Positions 1 through 8,773 of a DNA stretch of 64,000 bases are shown here, piece by piece. Origin of the DNA: Desulfoglaeba alkanexedens ALDC (GTDB lineage Bacteria; Desulfobacterota; Syntrophobacteria; Syntrophobacterales; DSM-9756); NCBI RefSeq assembly GCF_005377625.1, contig NZ_CP040098.1:2717279-2781278 (forward strand). Reading direction: 5' to 3'. The first letter of the stretch is position 1. Each line of letters starts with the position of its first letter. The notes under the pieces are model-generated. The model did no database searches. It had not been told where the DNA came from and saw only the letters and a list, made by a program, of their open reading frames with translations. Made by a program: the position numbers and the translations under genes.

Positions 1-1
1 T

Positions 2-682
2 CACTCAAATTGGGATGAGTGGCCCATGACCAGTTCCGTCGAGATATTCGACACTGAAACCATGGAACATATTGGAACTCATAGTTTCGGTGAACGCTGG
101 GGCTCATTAACCTGGATTGACTGGTATGATGGATACTGGTGGGCAGTGTTTGCAAACTATAACCGTTTTAAAGATCGTCCGGACCCAGCAAATCCGGACG
201 GCTACGATGTCCTTCCCGGGAACGAGGATCAACGCATATCGGTTAAAGATGTCTATGGATACAAAAGACGAACCGCTTTAGTAAAAATGAACAGGGATTT
301 CGTCCGGTTGGAAGGCTGGGTTCTTCCCGACGAAATTCTTATTCCGGAGCGCACCGGAAGCATGAGTATTTCGGGAGGATCGTGGGGACCAGACGGGTAT
401 CTGTAGCTAACCGGTCATGATTCGCCTGAACTCTACAAATCCAAACTGCCAACATTCGGTGCTACCCCTGAATTGGTTGACGTCATTAATTTGCGGCATA
501 ATGATTCTCCTGTCACCATCGAAGATGTCATGATTCGCGGACAAGGAATCGCCTGGGACCGGACCGGAGATTGTCATACCATATATGGGATTATTCGCGC
601 CGAGGAATCGGAAGAAGATCAGGGAATAACCAATCAGGCAGTTGAAATGCGCGCTACCTTCGAAAGGATGAAGGACATGTAA
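2..682 (+). pseudogene. Broken beta-propeller-like hypothetical protein (5' partial, in-frame amber)
   Basis: The frame is open from the left edge of the window, so the gene begins outside it. It reads to a TAG at 404-406 and continues in the same frame to a TAA at 680-682. The sequence across the TAG looks continuous: GGSWGPDGYL before the stop and LTGHDSPELY after it. A Tyr codon (TAT/TAC) mutated to TAG would restore the pattern. The protein is rich in Trp, Tyr and Gly, with VEIFDTETME-type strands like those of secreted beta-propeller proteins. No function is assigned. It is a nonsense-mutated gene unless amber is read through. Confidence 0.5.
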
Positions 683-728
683 AAAGCAGCGAGTGATTAT
701 TAGTTAGAAAATTAGTGTGGGGATAAAA

Positions 729-742
729 TAGTCGAAAAGTAA
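729..742 (+). promoter_or_regulatory. Leader motif TAGTCGAAAAGTAA shared by the two phosphatase genes
   Basis: The 14 bases TAGTCGAAAAGTAA lie just upstream of the Shine-Dalgarno of the 5'-nucleotidase gene. The same 14 bases occur at 3960-3973, upstream of the purple acid phosphatase gene. In both places an AAGGAG-type ribosome site follows within about 10 bases. The match is seen directly. Whether it is a regulatory site or a relic of shared ancestry is unknown. Confidence 0.45.
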
Positions 743-758
743 TGTAAGGAGACGATAA

Positions 759-2702
759 ATGAATATATTTAAAAAATGTCTGTGTTTTTTTCCGGCTGTT
801 GCGCTGACTGTTTTATTTTCTGTCAATACGGAATCAGCGGATTATTTTTCGTGGGTCCCGGCAACGTGCGACGACAGTCAGCATCAGCCCGCAGGCGCTC
901 CATGCCCACACTCCTTCCACTCGAAACTGCAGATCCTTCACAGTTCGGACAACGAATCCTCGTTCCAGGATCCGAACACCCTCGAGAAAAAGATTCTAAA
1001 CTATGCAACCCTCGAGGATGGCCTCAGAAAGCTCGCAAGGCGTGAGTGCATACCCTCGATACACATAACGGCCGGGGACCACACCATACCCGGACCGTTC
1101 TACCAGTGCGCATCCGAGGTCTCCTGGCTCGGCGCCCCCGGTCTTGGCGACATAGCGCTCTACAACGCCATGGGACTTGATGCCAACGGCATGGGCAACC
1201 ACGAATTCGACGGCGGTATAAACGATTTTGCGAGGATGCTTGATAGGGCCCATTACCCCTTCATCGCCGTGAACCTGGATTTCAGCGCAGTGGAACTGGA
1301 GGACGGCACTCCCCAGATCCGGATCGGGCGTGACGGCATGGCCTGCTCCCTCAGCCGCGGAAAGGTCGTAAAAAGCTGCTGGCTGAATGTGGGGGGCGAA
1401 AAGGTGGGGCTGATCGGACGGGCTCCCGCCGATTTCTTCAACGTCATAAAGGATCCGACCAATACCCTGCCGGGCCTTGACTTCGTGGGAGGCAGGGACC
1501 CGGTTACCAACCAGCCCCTCGTGTCGGCGGTCGGCCAGGTCCTCGAACAGGTTGATCTGCTGGAAGGAAAGGGGGTCAAGCGCATCATCCTTATTGATCA
1601 TGCGCAGGACTTCACCGGGGATCCGCTGTCCGCTAGCACCCTTCGTGGGATCGACGTGATCGTAGCGGCCGGGAGCACCGGCTTCATGGCGAAGGCAGAA
1701 GCGGACGGCCCGTTCAATCTTCTCAGGGAGGGAGACGTCCCCGGGGCGGACTACCCGACGGTCCGCACCGACAGCGTTGGCAACCAGGTTCTCGTCGTGA
1801 ACAGTGATCAGCAGTACCGCTACATCGGTAACCTCATCGTCGAGTTCGATAGGGAGGGACGCATCGTTTCCGTGGATGACCGCAGCGGACCGGTTGCCAC
1901 AACCGCCGAGGCCGTGGATGCCCTCGGTGATCTTCTCGGCCGCCCCATAAGGACACCCGCCAGAGTCGAAAAAATCTTTTCCGCGCTCGAGGAAACCCCG
2001 ACCATACAGGATGCTTTCGCGGTCATCGGTACCACCACCTCGCCGCTGAACGGGAACAGGGCGGATGTGAGGAGCAGGGAAACCAACCTCGGACGCCTCG
2101 CCGCCGACTCCACCCTTTGGTTTACCAGAGAGCAGTTCCCGCTTACCGGCGTGGATGTGGCGCTCAAGAACGGTGGAGGAATCCGCGACAGCATCCTCGG
2201 CCCGAGCATCATTCGTCTCACCGTCGAGGCGGCCCTCGCCTTCGACAACAAGCTCGCGGTTCTCGAACTCACCGGGGACCAGATGGTCGCCATGATGGAA
2301 AACGCCGTGAGCCGTGTCCCTTCCCTTGACGGACGGTTTCCCCAAATAGCCGGGATGTTCCTCGAATACGACGCGAGCCGCCCGGGGATCGAGGGGCAGG
2401 CGAGTCTCACAACGCCATCCAGGATTAAAACGCTCATTATCACGCATCATGATGGGACGACAGACACGCTCGTGAATAATTTCGCCCTCCAGGGGGACCC
2501 GGCCAGGACATTCATTCTCGCCACAAACGACTTCCTTTCCACGGGCGGTGACGGTTACGCATCCATCGCCGCTGCGACCAAGATCGAGACCACCGCCATC
2601 GGCGAGCAGGAGATTCTCGAGGTCTACATCAAAGAGCGCCTCGGTGGAGCGGTGGACCTGCCTGAGCCCCTCGCCTCCCCACGTGTCGTCCGCCTGAACT
2701 GA
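759..2702 (+). CDS. Exported 5'-nucleotidase / UDP-sugar hydrolase family (UshA-like)
   Basis: The 647-residue protein hydrolyses nucleotides or sugar nucleotides outside the cytoplasm, by family. A signal peptide (residues 1-26) precedes a metallophosphatase domain: SSDNESS near 62, GDH at 106 and GNHEFDGG at 146-153. The C-terminal 5'-nucleotidase domain has ETNLGRLAAD, NGGGIR near 471 and TNDFLSTGGDGY near 590. The first metal motif is DNE rather than the usual DxH. The expected GHxH is replaced by GSTG near 306, so metal binding may be altered. The start follows TAAGGAG at 744-750. GC is higher than in the flanking DNA. Phosphate scavenging is a reasonable role because a second exported phosphatase lies downstream. 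Confidence 0.85.
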   Translation: MNIFKKCLCFFPAVALTVLFSVNTESADYFSWVPATCDDSQHQPAGAPCPHSFHSKLQILHSSDNESSFQDPNTLEKKILNYATLEDGLRKLARRECIPSIHITAGDHTIPGPFYQCASEVSWLGAPGLGDIALYNAMGLDANGMGNHEFDGGINDFARMLDRAHYPFIAVNLDFSAVELEDGTPQIRIGRDGMACSLSRGKVVKSCWLNVGGEKVGLIGRAPADFFNVIKDPTNTLPGLDFVGGRDPVTNQPLVSAVGQVLEQVDLLEGKGVKRIILIDHAQDFTGDPLSASTLRGIDVIVAAGSTGFMAKAEADGPFNLLREGDVPGADYPTVRTDSVGNQVLVVNSDQQYRYIGNLIVEFDREGRIVSVDDRSGPVATTAEAVDALGDLLGRPIRTPARVEKIFSALEETPTIQDAFAVIGTTTSPLNGNRADVRSRETNLGRLAADSTLWFTREQFPLTGVDVALKNGGGIRDSILGPSIIRLTVEAALAFDNKLAVLELTGDQMVAMMENAVSRVPSLDGRFPQIAGMFLEYDASRPGIEGQASLTTPSRIKTLIITHHDGTTDTLVNNFALQGDPARTFILATNDFLSTGGDGYASIAAATKIETTAIGEQEILEVYIKERLGGAVDLPEPLASPRVVRLN

Positions 2703-2724
2703 TCCAAATCCGGAATACGGCAAA

Positions 2725-2763
2725 AAGAAGCGCCCTTGCGGAATGTCCGCAAGCCCGCTTCTT
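2725..2763. terminator. Hairpin downstream of the 5'-nucleotidase gene
   Basis: AAGAAGCG and CCTTGCGGA pair with TCCGCAAG and CGCTTCTT across a 3-base loop, giving a stem of about 16 bp. The five A residues at the left edge make a T-run for minus-strand transcription. The plus-strand side is followed by only a short pyrimidine tract. It probably terminates transcription in both directions between the phosphatase gene and the transposase relic. Confidence 0.5.
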
Positions 2764-2827
2764 CCGTGTCGGGCATCAGTAGTATCCCAGTGCTGATGGA
2801 TCAATACAGCATACCAGGCTTTAACTC

Positions 2828-3291
2828 TTAGAAGGCCCGATCACACCAGGAAAGGACGTCCGCCTTGCGCTGATTCCATTGGATGATGAAGCTCACTTTG
2901 AGGTGTCGGCGAAGCTCCACAAGCGTTTCCAGAGCATCGTGAGCCGAGTCCGTCCGCACCAAGAGGCGCTTGCGGGTGATCTTCTGGGCATATACCAACA
3001 CCTTGCGCAAAAAGTCCACAAATCCGTTCTGGGAATGCTGAGACCCTGGGGGAAGCTCAATGCCCAGACACCATCCATCCTGGCCGAGGTAGGTCCCGAT
3101 GGGCGCGTATCGGTGACACCCCTTCTTTCTTTGTGTCGGAATTCAGAAAACATACAGGTCCAAAGGCACATGCCCCGTGGGAAGAGCCGTTACGGGAACC
3201 TGTGTCCTCTTGAGCAGTTCGATGCTACCGGCTTCCGCAAGCCGTTCGAAAGCTTTCGCTTGCCTGTCGAAGCGCTGTCGCAAGGTTTCCT
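2828..3291 (-). pseudogene. IS1380-family transposase remnant
   Basis: Reading the minus strand gives LPTGHVPLDLYVF, then a stop, then RYAPIGTYLGQDGWCLGIEL and PPGSQHSQNGFVDFLRKV, and finally TRKRLLVRTDSAHDALE. This is the order of the conserved core of IS1380-family DDE transposases, including the D in LVRTDSAHDA. A stop and at least one frameshift break it, and both ends of the transposase are missing. It is an inactive fragment. Confidence 0.7.
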
Positions 3292-3314
3292 GCTATTGTT
3301 AAATTTGGATTCTC

Positions 3315-3438
3315 TTCATGAGTGTACCTGCCCGGTGAATATTTGACAGGAGACCCTATAGCATAAAAGCGGATGAGATTCACCATGATATCTGCGATAT
3401 GACAGTTTTATGTATAGACGCGATCTCGCGGATTAAGG
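3315..3438 (+). repeat. Dispersed ~120-bp repeat, copy 1 (inverted copy at 25868-25990)
   Basis: The stretch beginning TCTTCATGAGTG and running through GACAGGAGACCCTATAGCA to ACGCGATCTCGCGGATTAAG matches the reverse complement of 25868-25990 at roughly 80-85 percent by eye. It starts right after the IS1380 relic. No coding potential is seen in either copy. Confidence 0.6.
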
Positions 3439-3794
3439 TTGTAATATAAATGACATAGACCCATCACAAAAACGTCAAAATATTTTGCTCAAAGATAGTT
3501 GATCTTAGAACAGATTACGTAACGTAGGAACGGAAAGGTACAGAGGTCCTATTACGAGCCTGTCCTAGAATTCAAAATCAACCCTTTCAGACAATGGAAT
3601 CTCGCATAGTTAGCGTATCCAGAACCGCGAAAATCGCCACTCTCGGACAAGCTCTTAAATAGTCGTTTGATGGTCAGCATGTGTTTAACCGGCTTCTCTT
3701 TGATTCTTTCACGAGAAAAGGCATCTGGAAAGCCGGAGAAATGGACTATCTAATAGGGTCCTCGGAAAGGGGGTGATAAAGTATAAACTTTTAG
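3439..3794. other. AT-rich spacer without recognised genes
   Basis: Stops occur in all frames. No RNA gene, terminator or promoter could be supported. The motif ACAAGCTCTTAAA near 3651 recurs near 12703, which suggests old repeat debris. Confidence 0.4.
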
Positions 3795-3962
3795 CGGAGG
3801 AGAGTTTTGGGCGGATGGATATTATGTAGCGAGTGTGGGGAGAGAGCTGACGGCAAAGCGGTAGAGAATTACATAGAGAGACAGGGTGAACCTATAGAAG
3901 AATTGAGGCAACTGAATTTGTTTGATGGATACCCTGCGGCTTGCCGCAGGTTTGTCCGCTAG
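3795..3962 (+). pseudogene. C-terminal relic of an IS200-type (Y1) TnpA transposase
   Basis: Two frames together give GGEFWADGYYVASVGRELTAK and then AVENYIERQGEPIEELRQL followed by NLFDG. This matches the conserved C-terminus of IS200/IS605 TnpA (FWxDGYYVATVG then VExYIxxQG). A one-base frameshift separates the parts. The stop TAG is at 3960-3962. A perfect hairpin (CCTGCGG, loop CTTG, CCGCAGG; 3933-3950) sits near the end, as is usual for the right end of such elements. The catalytic Tyr helix is in the preserved part, but the HUH region is gone. Confidence 0.65.
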
Positions 3963-3973
3963 TCGAAAAGTAA
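3960..3973 (+). promoter_or_regulatory. Second copy of leader motif TAGTCGAAAAGTAA
   Basis: It is identical to 729-742 and is followed by CGACGTAAGGAGG, the ribosome site of the purple acid phosphatase gene. It overlaps the stop codon of the IS200 relic. Confidence 0.45.
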
Positions 3974-3994
3974 CGACGTAAGGAGGTATTTGGT

Positions 3995-5992
3995 ATGGCT
4001 GGTCTATGCTCAAAAAACAGAATGAGGCTGTGTAGTGTTCTTCTCACCGTGTGTGTGGCCTTGTCTCTGGTTGTGGCGGGGTCAGCGGTGGCAGACTCTG
4101 AGTTGCCAGTGGTTGTTCCTGGATATCCACTCATACCTAGTGGGGTCCGCAACCCTCTCACCTTTGAGCAAATTCATAACATTATCGGCCCGGATCCTGA
4201 TGGACAGGGGCTTATGTTGGATTTAGGAGATACATCTTATTCGGGCGTGATCTACACCGGGCCATATCCCTTTGAGGCCAACGAATCCGATTATGATTAC
4301 GCTCGTTATCGTTTGAAAAGTGATTTAGTTGATGGGGTGGGAACCTTACCTATTTCTCCTTTGTTTCGAGACAAGTACAATGCCAACGATTGGCCTGCAG
4401 CTGACATGTCTCTGGGATACAGGTTGGATCTTTTCCGTATGGGAGAAGATGGTATCCCGACGCATTTAGGATTCTATGATAGCGTGGTCAGCTTTCTCAA
4501 ACAGGGCGATGTGTTCGAAAGAAATCTCACCATTACGGAAGGCCCCTTTGTATGTCTGGTGAGAAGCGACGACCCCACATCGTTGGCAATCGCATGGGAG
4601 ACAGATCAAGAATGCACAGGTTATGTGTACGCCAGGTATGTATACGACCCGCCTAGAAAACGGACTGCGACCGAATGGAAGCTTGTTGCAGTGTCTGAAA
4701 ACACCCAGCGACATGAAGCGCTGGTGACCGGCCTGCAACCATCCAGTGACTATGAATATTACGTGCTGTGCAGCAATGAAGCAGGGCAAAAGACTGAGTC
4801 TCGCGTATATGCATTTCGTACCGCGCCTGGTCGTACCACCCCTGGTTTTGGAAAGAAAATCAGGTTTGCGTTTGTCAGTGACAGTCGAGAAGGTGTGGGA
4901 GGCGGTGAACAAACCTATATGGGCCATAATTTCGCCATCTTAAGCAAAATCGCCCTGGATGCTCACCGGCGGGGAGCTGATTTCTTCCTGTTCGGAGGAG
5001 ATCTTGTCAATGGATACACCACTGAACCGGAGGACTTTCGTCTTCAGCTCCGGGGGTGGAAACAGTCGCTGGCTGGATTCTGGCGCACCAAACCGGTGTA
5101 TCCCGCAATGGGAAATCACGAGACACTGCTCAATTGTTATGGTGATGGGTCTGAGGACGGAATATGCTTGGATAAATGGCCCTATCAGACCCAGAGCGCC
5201 GAGGCGATCTTTGCACATGAGTTCTATAACCCCACAAATGGCCCGGAAGCTTCAGATCCTCGTCGGCCTACCTACAAAGAAAATGTCTACCATTTCCGGT
5301 ATGGCCCGGTGCTCCTGATCGCGTTCAATAACAATTACTGGTGGACTACCAATGACAAAGTCCAAAATTACGGGGGGAGCCCTGAGGGTTATATGATGGG
5401 AGATCAGCTTGAATGGGTTGAGAATGTGTTAAATCAAGCCGAGAAAGACAGGGATATTCGGTATATTATCCTTTTTGCGCAAGAACCTGTATTCCCCTGC
5501 GGGGGCCATGTTAAAGATGCCATGTGGTACAATGGGAACAACAATATCAGGGCAGCCACCTCATATGATGGAGAGACAGTGGTTCCGGAAAGACAGGGCA
5601 TGATTGAAGCGCGTAACCGTTTCTGGGAAGCCATTGCCAAATCCAGTAAAGTGGCCGCGGTGCTGGCAGGTGATGAACATGAATACCATCGGCTTTTGGT
5701 CGACAAAACCACCCCGGTTGGCGTCTACCCAGAAGATGATACCAACAATGATGGGGTGTTGGATACATTTTCTTCTAATCCCGAGTTCGACCATCCGACA
5801 TGGCAAATCACAGCCGGTACCGGAGGAGCTCCTTATTACTCACGTGAGGAAACACCCTGGCAACCAGTGTATCTGTCTTCACAAGCCGGTTACTGTATGT
5901 TTGAAGCTGATGCAAAGAAGATATCAATGACCTACTACTCCATTACAGGTCAGGTAGTGGACTATGTGGAAAATCTCATGGAGGTCAAATAA
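3995..5992 (+). CDS. Exported purple acid phosphatase-like metallophosphoesterase
   Basis: The protein has 665 residues. Residues 1-34 form a signal peptide ending in AVA-DS. About 182-275 is a fibronectin-III-like purple acid phosphatase N-domain, with AWETDQECTG and GLQPSSDYEYYV. From about 290 comes a calcineurin-like phosphoesterase: SDSRE, GGDLVNG near 334, GNHE near 373 and AGDEHEYHR near 560. These residues bind the dinuclear metal centre in this family. The first motif is DSR rather than the usual DxG/DxH. The start follows TAAGGAGG. Base composition is more AT-rich than the core genes, suggesting transfer. The substrate is probably phosphomonoesters outside the cytoplasm. Confidence 0.85.
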   Translation: MAGLCSKNRMRLCSVLLTVCVALSLVVAGSAVADSELPVVVPGYPLIPSGVRNPLTFEQIHNIIGPDPDGQGLMLDLGDTSYSGVIYTGPYPFEANESDYDYARYRLKSDLVDGVGTLPISPLFRDKYNANDWPAADMSLGYRLDLFRMGEDGIPTHLGFYDSVVSFLKQGDVFERNLTITEGPFVCLVRSDDPTSLAIAWETDQECTGYVYARYVYDPPRKRTATEWKLVAVSENTQRHEALVTGLQPSSDYEYYVLCSNEAGQKTESRVYAFRTAPGRTTPGFGKKIRFAFVSDSREGVGGGEQTYMGHNFAILSKIALDAHRRGADFFLFGGDLVNGYTTEPEDFRLQLRGWKQSLAGFWRTKPVYPAMGNHETLLNCYGDGSEDGICLDKWPYQTQSAEAIFAHEFYNPTNGPEASDPRRPTYKENVYHFRYGPVLLIAFNNNYWWTTNDKVQNYGGSPEGYMMGDQLEWVENVLNQAEKDRDIRYIILFAQEPVFPCGGHVKDAMWYNGNNNIRAATSYDGETVVPERQGMIEARNRFWEAIAKSSKVAAVLAGDEHEYHRLLVDKTTPVGVYPEDDTNNDGVLDTFSSNPEFDHPTWQITAGTGGAPYYSREETPWQPVYLSSQAGYCMFEADAKKISMTYYSITGQVVDYVENLMEVK

Positions 5993-6405
5993 CCGCAATT
6001 CCCGGAGTTGCTGTAAAGCCTTGAAAACCGGGCATTGAAGGGTTTGGTTTTCGCAAACCCGGAGGGTCATCTCTGACTCCGAAGGTGGGTTCGGGGGTGA
6101 ACTTTTCCGACCATACCAAACGGGACCTCTTGGAGAGAATCCGGGCTATGTTCTGGGACTTCCGGCTGGAGTCCGTGCGGATGCTCCACGAGGTCCTCCT
6201 TTATTGAAGCGGACGGCAAGGACGAGATGATGCGGGAGATGGTGCAACGGTACCGAGACGCCGTCCTGCGTGCTACATGGTTCGGCCGGCGTTCGCCGCT
6301 AGCTGCGTTCTGCGGCGGTATACGGATGGAGTGGAAAAGAGCCCCTGGTGCGCCGACGCACCGCAACCCGGTGAGCTCCGCGAAGAATCCGCCAACTGAC
6401 CTTTC
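5993..6405. other. Degenerate spacer
   Basis: A hairpin GGGTTTG-GTTTTCG-CAAACCC lies at 6040-6060 after the phosphatase gene, without a T-run. A short open stretch (FSDHTKRDLLERIRAMFWDF) ends at a TGA near 6205 and is not recognised. Nothing else can be supported. Confidence 0.35.
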
Positions 6406-6621
6406 TTCGAAGTGTCGGTGGACAGGCACCGCATCCCGCGGCCGCCATGGGCCTACCATACGATTCGGACCTACTATCGGGTAAGGGGGCATGCGTTGAC
6501 TGAAAAGGCGGTATCCCAAGCCATTACCCCGTCGATCGAAAAGTACTGCTCAGTGGCGACCACTATCGCTGTGGTGGGCCGGATCGAGGCCGAATCTGAG
6601 ATTTTTACCGATGAGGGTTGA
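6406..6621 (+). pseudogene. OsmC-family protein, C-terminal relic
   Basis: The frame reads FEVSVDRHRIPRPPWAYHTI, then RTYYRVRGHALTEKAVSQAI and EKYCSV. This matches the C-terminal half of OsmC/YhfA-like proteins, where YxVRGxxLxEEAVxRAIxLSxEKYCSV carries the redox Cys. The N-terminal half with the first Cys is missing. No start or ribosome site fits, so this is a fragment. Confidence 0.55.
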
Positions 6622-6806
6622 GTGATCCGGGGCAAACGACTCCATTTGGCTGACATGAGTATATTCTAAAGAGTTCTGCGTTTCGACCGTCTTTTCCTGA
6701 AAGTTTGACCGTGCGCTCGGTACCGCCCAGGAGGGATCCGGCCGGGGTTCAAGCCGTGTGGCGAAGGGAGCTTCCACTGGAAGGGAATGAGCGTGCGGCA
6801 GCTATT

Positions 6807-8168
6807 CTAAGCTTGTTTGAAACGCCGCCCGCGGCCGTCCACGGAGGGCGACGGGATCTTCAAGGCGCGGATCTTGCGGTAGAGCGTGCTGGGGTCGATC
6901 CCCAGCTCGGCGGCGGCCTGCTGCCGGTGGCCGGCGTGGCGGCGCAGGGCTTCGGTGATCATGAGTCGCTCCATGGCCTGAAGGGTCATGGGGCCGGCGT
7001 GGCCGACCTCGGCGGGACCGGCGGGCCGCAGTTCCGGCGGCAAGTGCCCGATGTCGATACGTCCCTGCTGGCAGAGCACGAAAGCGTGCTCAAGGATGTT
7101 TTTCAGCTCCCGCACGTTGCCCGGGTAATTGTGTTCCATCAGGCGCATGAGCACTGCGTTGGAAACGCCGGTCACATCCTTGCCTTGGAGCCGGTTCAGT
7201 CGGGCGATGAAATGGTCCACCAGCAGCGGGATGTCCTCGCGGCGCTCCCTCAGGGGCGGCAGGCGCAGCTCCACCACCCGGATCCGGTAATAAAGGTCCT
7301 CCCGAAAGCGGCCCTGGCGCACCAGGTCCGCCAGGTCCTTGTTGGTGGCCGCGACCAGGCGGACGTCCACCGGCGTGGGATGGACGGCACCCAGCGGCTC
7401 CACGGTGCGCTCCTGCACGGCGCGGAGCAGGCGAACCTGCATGGCGGCCGACACGTCGCCGATTTCGTCGAGAAACAGCGTGCCGCCCTGGGCCGCCACA
7501 AAGCGGCCGATCTTGTCCTTGCGGGCGTCGGTGAAGGCTCCCGCCTTGTAGCCGAACAACTCCGATTCCAGCAAAGTGTCGGGGAGGGCGCCGCAGTTGA
7601 GGGCTACAAAGGGGCCTTGGCGGCGGGGCGAAAGGTTGTGGACGGCCCTGGCCACCAACTCTTTGCCGGTCCCGGATTCCCCGGAGATCAGGACGGTGCT
7701 TTGGCTGGCCGCCACCCGTGGCAGAATTTCGAAGAGAGTCTGCATGGCCGGGCTGCGGCCGATGAGGTCCTCGAAGCTGTAGCGGGCTTCCAGCTCCTTT
7801 TGCAGTTGCTCGATGCGGCTGAGATCCTGGAATGTTTCAACGGCGCCGATGATCTGGCCGTCGGCCTCGCGCAATAGGGCGGTGGAGACGCGGATGGGCA
7901 CCTGCCGGCCGCCGGCGGCATAGATGCGTGCGGCGGCGTTGATCACCGGCTGGCCGGTTTCCAGGGTTCGTGCCACGGCACAGTCGGTTTCGCAGATGTC
8001 GGCGCGGAAGACCTCGAAGCAGCGGCGGCCCATCGCCTCGGCGCGGCGGACGCCGGTGATGCGTTCAGCGGCCCGGTTGAATCCGGTGATCCGCCGGTCG
8101 AGGTCGACGGTAAATACGCCTTCGTTGATGGCGTCTAGGATGGGATGGGGACTGAGTTCAGTCATCAT
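6807..8168 (-). CDS. PAS-domain sigma-54-dependent activator
   Basis: The 453-residue enhancer-binding protein has a PAS domain (about 5-120), an AAA+ domain (about 134-365) and a Fis-type helix-turn-helix (about 410-445). Walker A GESGTGKE is at 163-170, the sigma-54 contact loop GAFTDA at 210-215, and Walker B LFLDEIGD at 231-238. GAFTDA replaces the canonical GAFTGA. The PAS holds a CysX8CysX3Cys pattern (C50, C59, C63), seen in related regulators and possibly ligand- or metal-binding. It is divergent from the NifX-like operon, which has a good -24/-12 promoter, so it very likely activates that operon. Confidence 0.9.
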   Translation of the reverse strand: MMTELSPHPILDAINEGVFTVDLDRRITGFNRAAERITGVRRAEAMGRRCFEVFRADICETDCAVARTLETGQPVINAAARIYAAGGRQVPIRVSTALLREADGQIIGAVETFQDLSRIEQLQKELEARYSFEDLIGRSPAMQTLFEILPRVAASQSTVLISGESGTGKELVARAVHNLSPRRQGPFVALNCGALPDTLLESELFGYKAGAFTDARKDKIGRFVAAQGGTLFLDEIGDVSAAMQVRLLRAVQERTVEPLGAVHPTPVDVRLVAATNKDLADLVRQGRFREDLYYRIRVVELRLPPLRERREDIPLLVDHFIARLNRLQGKDVTGVSNAVLMRLMEHNYPGNVRELKNILEHAFVLCQQGRIDIGHLPPELRPAGPAEVGHAGPMTLQAMERLMITEALRRHAGHRQQAAAELGIDPSTLYRKIRALKIPSPSVDGRGRRFKQA

Positions 8169-8341
8169 GGTGGATCCGGCACGGATGATGGTGAGCTGTG
8201 ATCGCTAATATTTTAAATTGCAACACAATCATAGACGCATAATTGCAATATGCACGATATCAATTTTGGGATTAGTTGTCAAAAATTTATATCTAATCGG
8301 AAACACACACAAAAATATTTTGTTGACAGGTTTGAAATGCC

Positions 8342-8356
8342 GGCATGTGGTTTGCT
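8342..8356 (+). promoter_or_regulatory. Sigma-54 (-24/-12) promoter of the NifX-like operon
   Basis: GGCAT, five bases, then TTGCT puts GG at 8342-8343 and GC at 8354-8355, exactly the 12-base phase of -24/-12 promoters. The predicted start of transcription is about 8367, only two bases before the most likely ATG at 8369. The AT-rich 8218-8335 stretch upstream, with two ATTGCAA-type half sites (8217-8223 and around 8243), could hold the activator sites. Confidence 0.7.
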
Positions 8357-8368
8357 ATGCTAATGGGT

Positions 8369-8737
8369 ATGAAGATCGCCATTCCGCATTGGCAAGAGTG
8401 GGTGTCGCCCGTGTTCGATGTCTGCGGCCGGCTCCTGGTAGTGGAGGCGGAAGAAGGTCGGGAGATCGGACGCAGCGATGTCGTTGTCACCGGACACGAT
8501 CCCCTGGACCGGGTGGCGCAGGTCAAGGCGTTGGGAATCGACGTACTGATCTGCGGGGCGATATCCAGAACCATGGAGGCGGCCTTGGCCGCGGCCGGAA
8601 TCCGCGTTTGGGCGGAGGTCTGCGGCCCGGTGGAGGCGGTGTTGGCGGGTTTTCTGGCCCGTGGGCGCACTGCTGCCTGCCACCGGATGCCCGGATGTCG
8701 CCGGCGCCACCGCCGGCATGGCCACGGCTGCCATTGA
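8369..8737 (+). CDS. NifX/NifB-type dinitrogenase cofactor-binding domain protein (ORP-like)
   Basis: A small PF02579-type protein. MKIAIPHWQEWVSPVFDVCG is the family's N-terminus, followed by VVTGHDPLDRVAQVKALGID and LICGAISRTMEAALAAAGI. Members bind Fe-Mo or Mo-Cu clusters. In Desulfovibrio the orange protein of this family sits in a sigma-54-controlled locus. The C-terminus is unusual, ending in CRRRHRRHGHGCH, a His/Cys tail that could bind metal. Upstream in-frame ATGs exist from 8345, but they overlap the promoter, so 8369 is chosen. No Shine-Dalgarno is visible, and the mRNA may be leaderless. Confidence 0.8.
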   Translation: MKIAIPHWQEWVSPVFDVCGRLLVVEAEEGREIGRSDVVVTGHDPLDRVAQVKALGIDVLICGAISRTMEAALAAAGIRVWAEVCGPVEAVLAGFLARGRTAACHRMPGCRRRHRRHGHGCH

Positions 8738-8773
8738 AACCAATTGTTCAATCAGAAGCTAAGGAGGTTTACC

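Noticed and set aside
996-2804. 600-residue minus-strand ORF opposite the 5'-nucleotidase gene
   Set aside because: GC-rich antisense reading with no recognisable domain; the plus strand has clear family motifs and a signal peptide.
6705-7877. 390-residue plus-strand ORF opposite the sigma-54 activator
   Set aside because: Shadow of a GC-rich gene; the minus strand has all AAA+ motifs.
8323-8328. TTGACA as a -35 box for the NifX-like operon
   Set aside because: No -10 box at 16-18 bases; the -24/-12 match just downstream is much better and a sigma-54 activator is adjacent.
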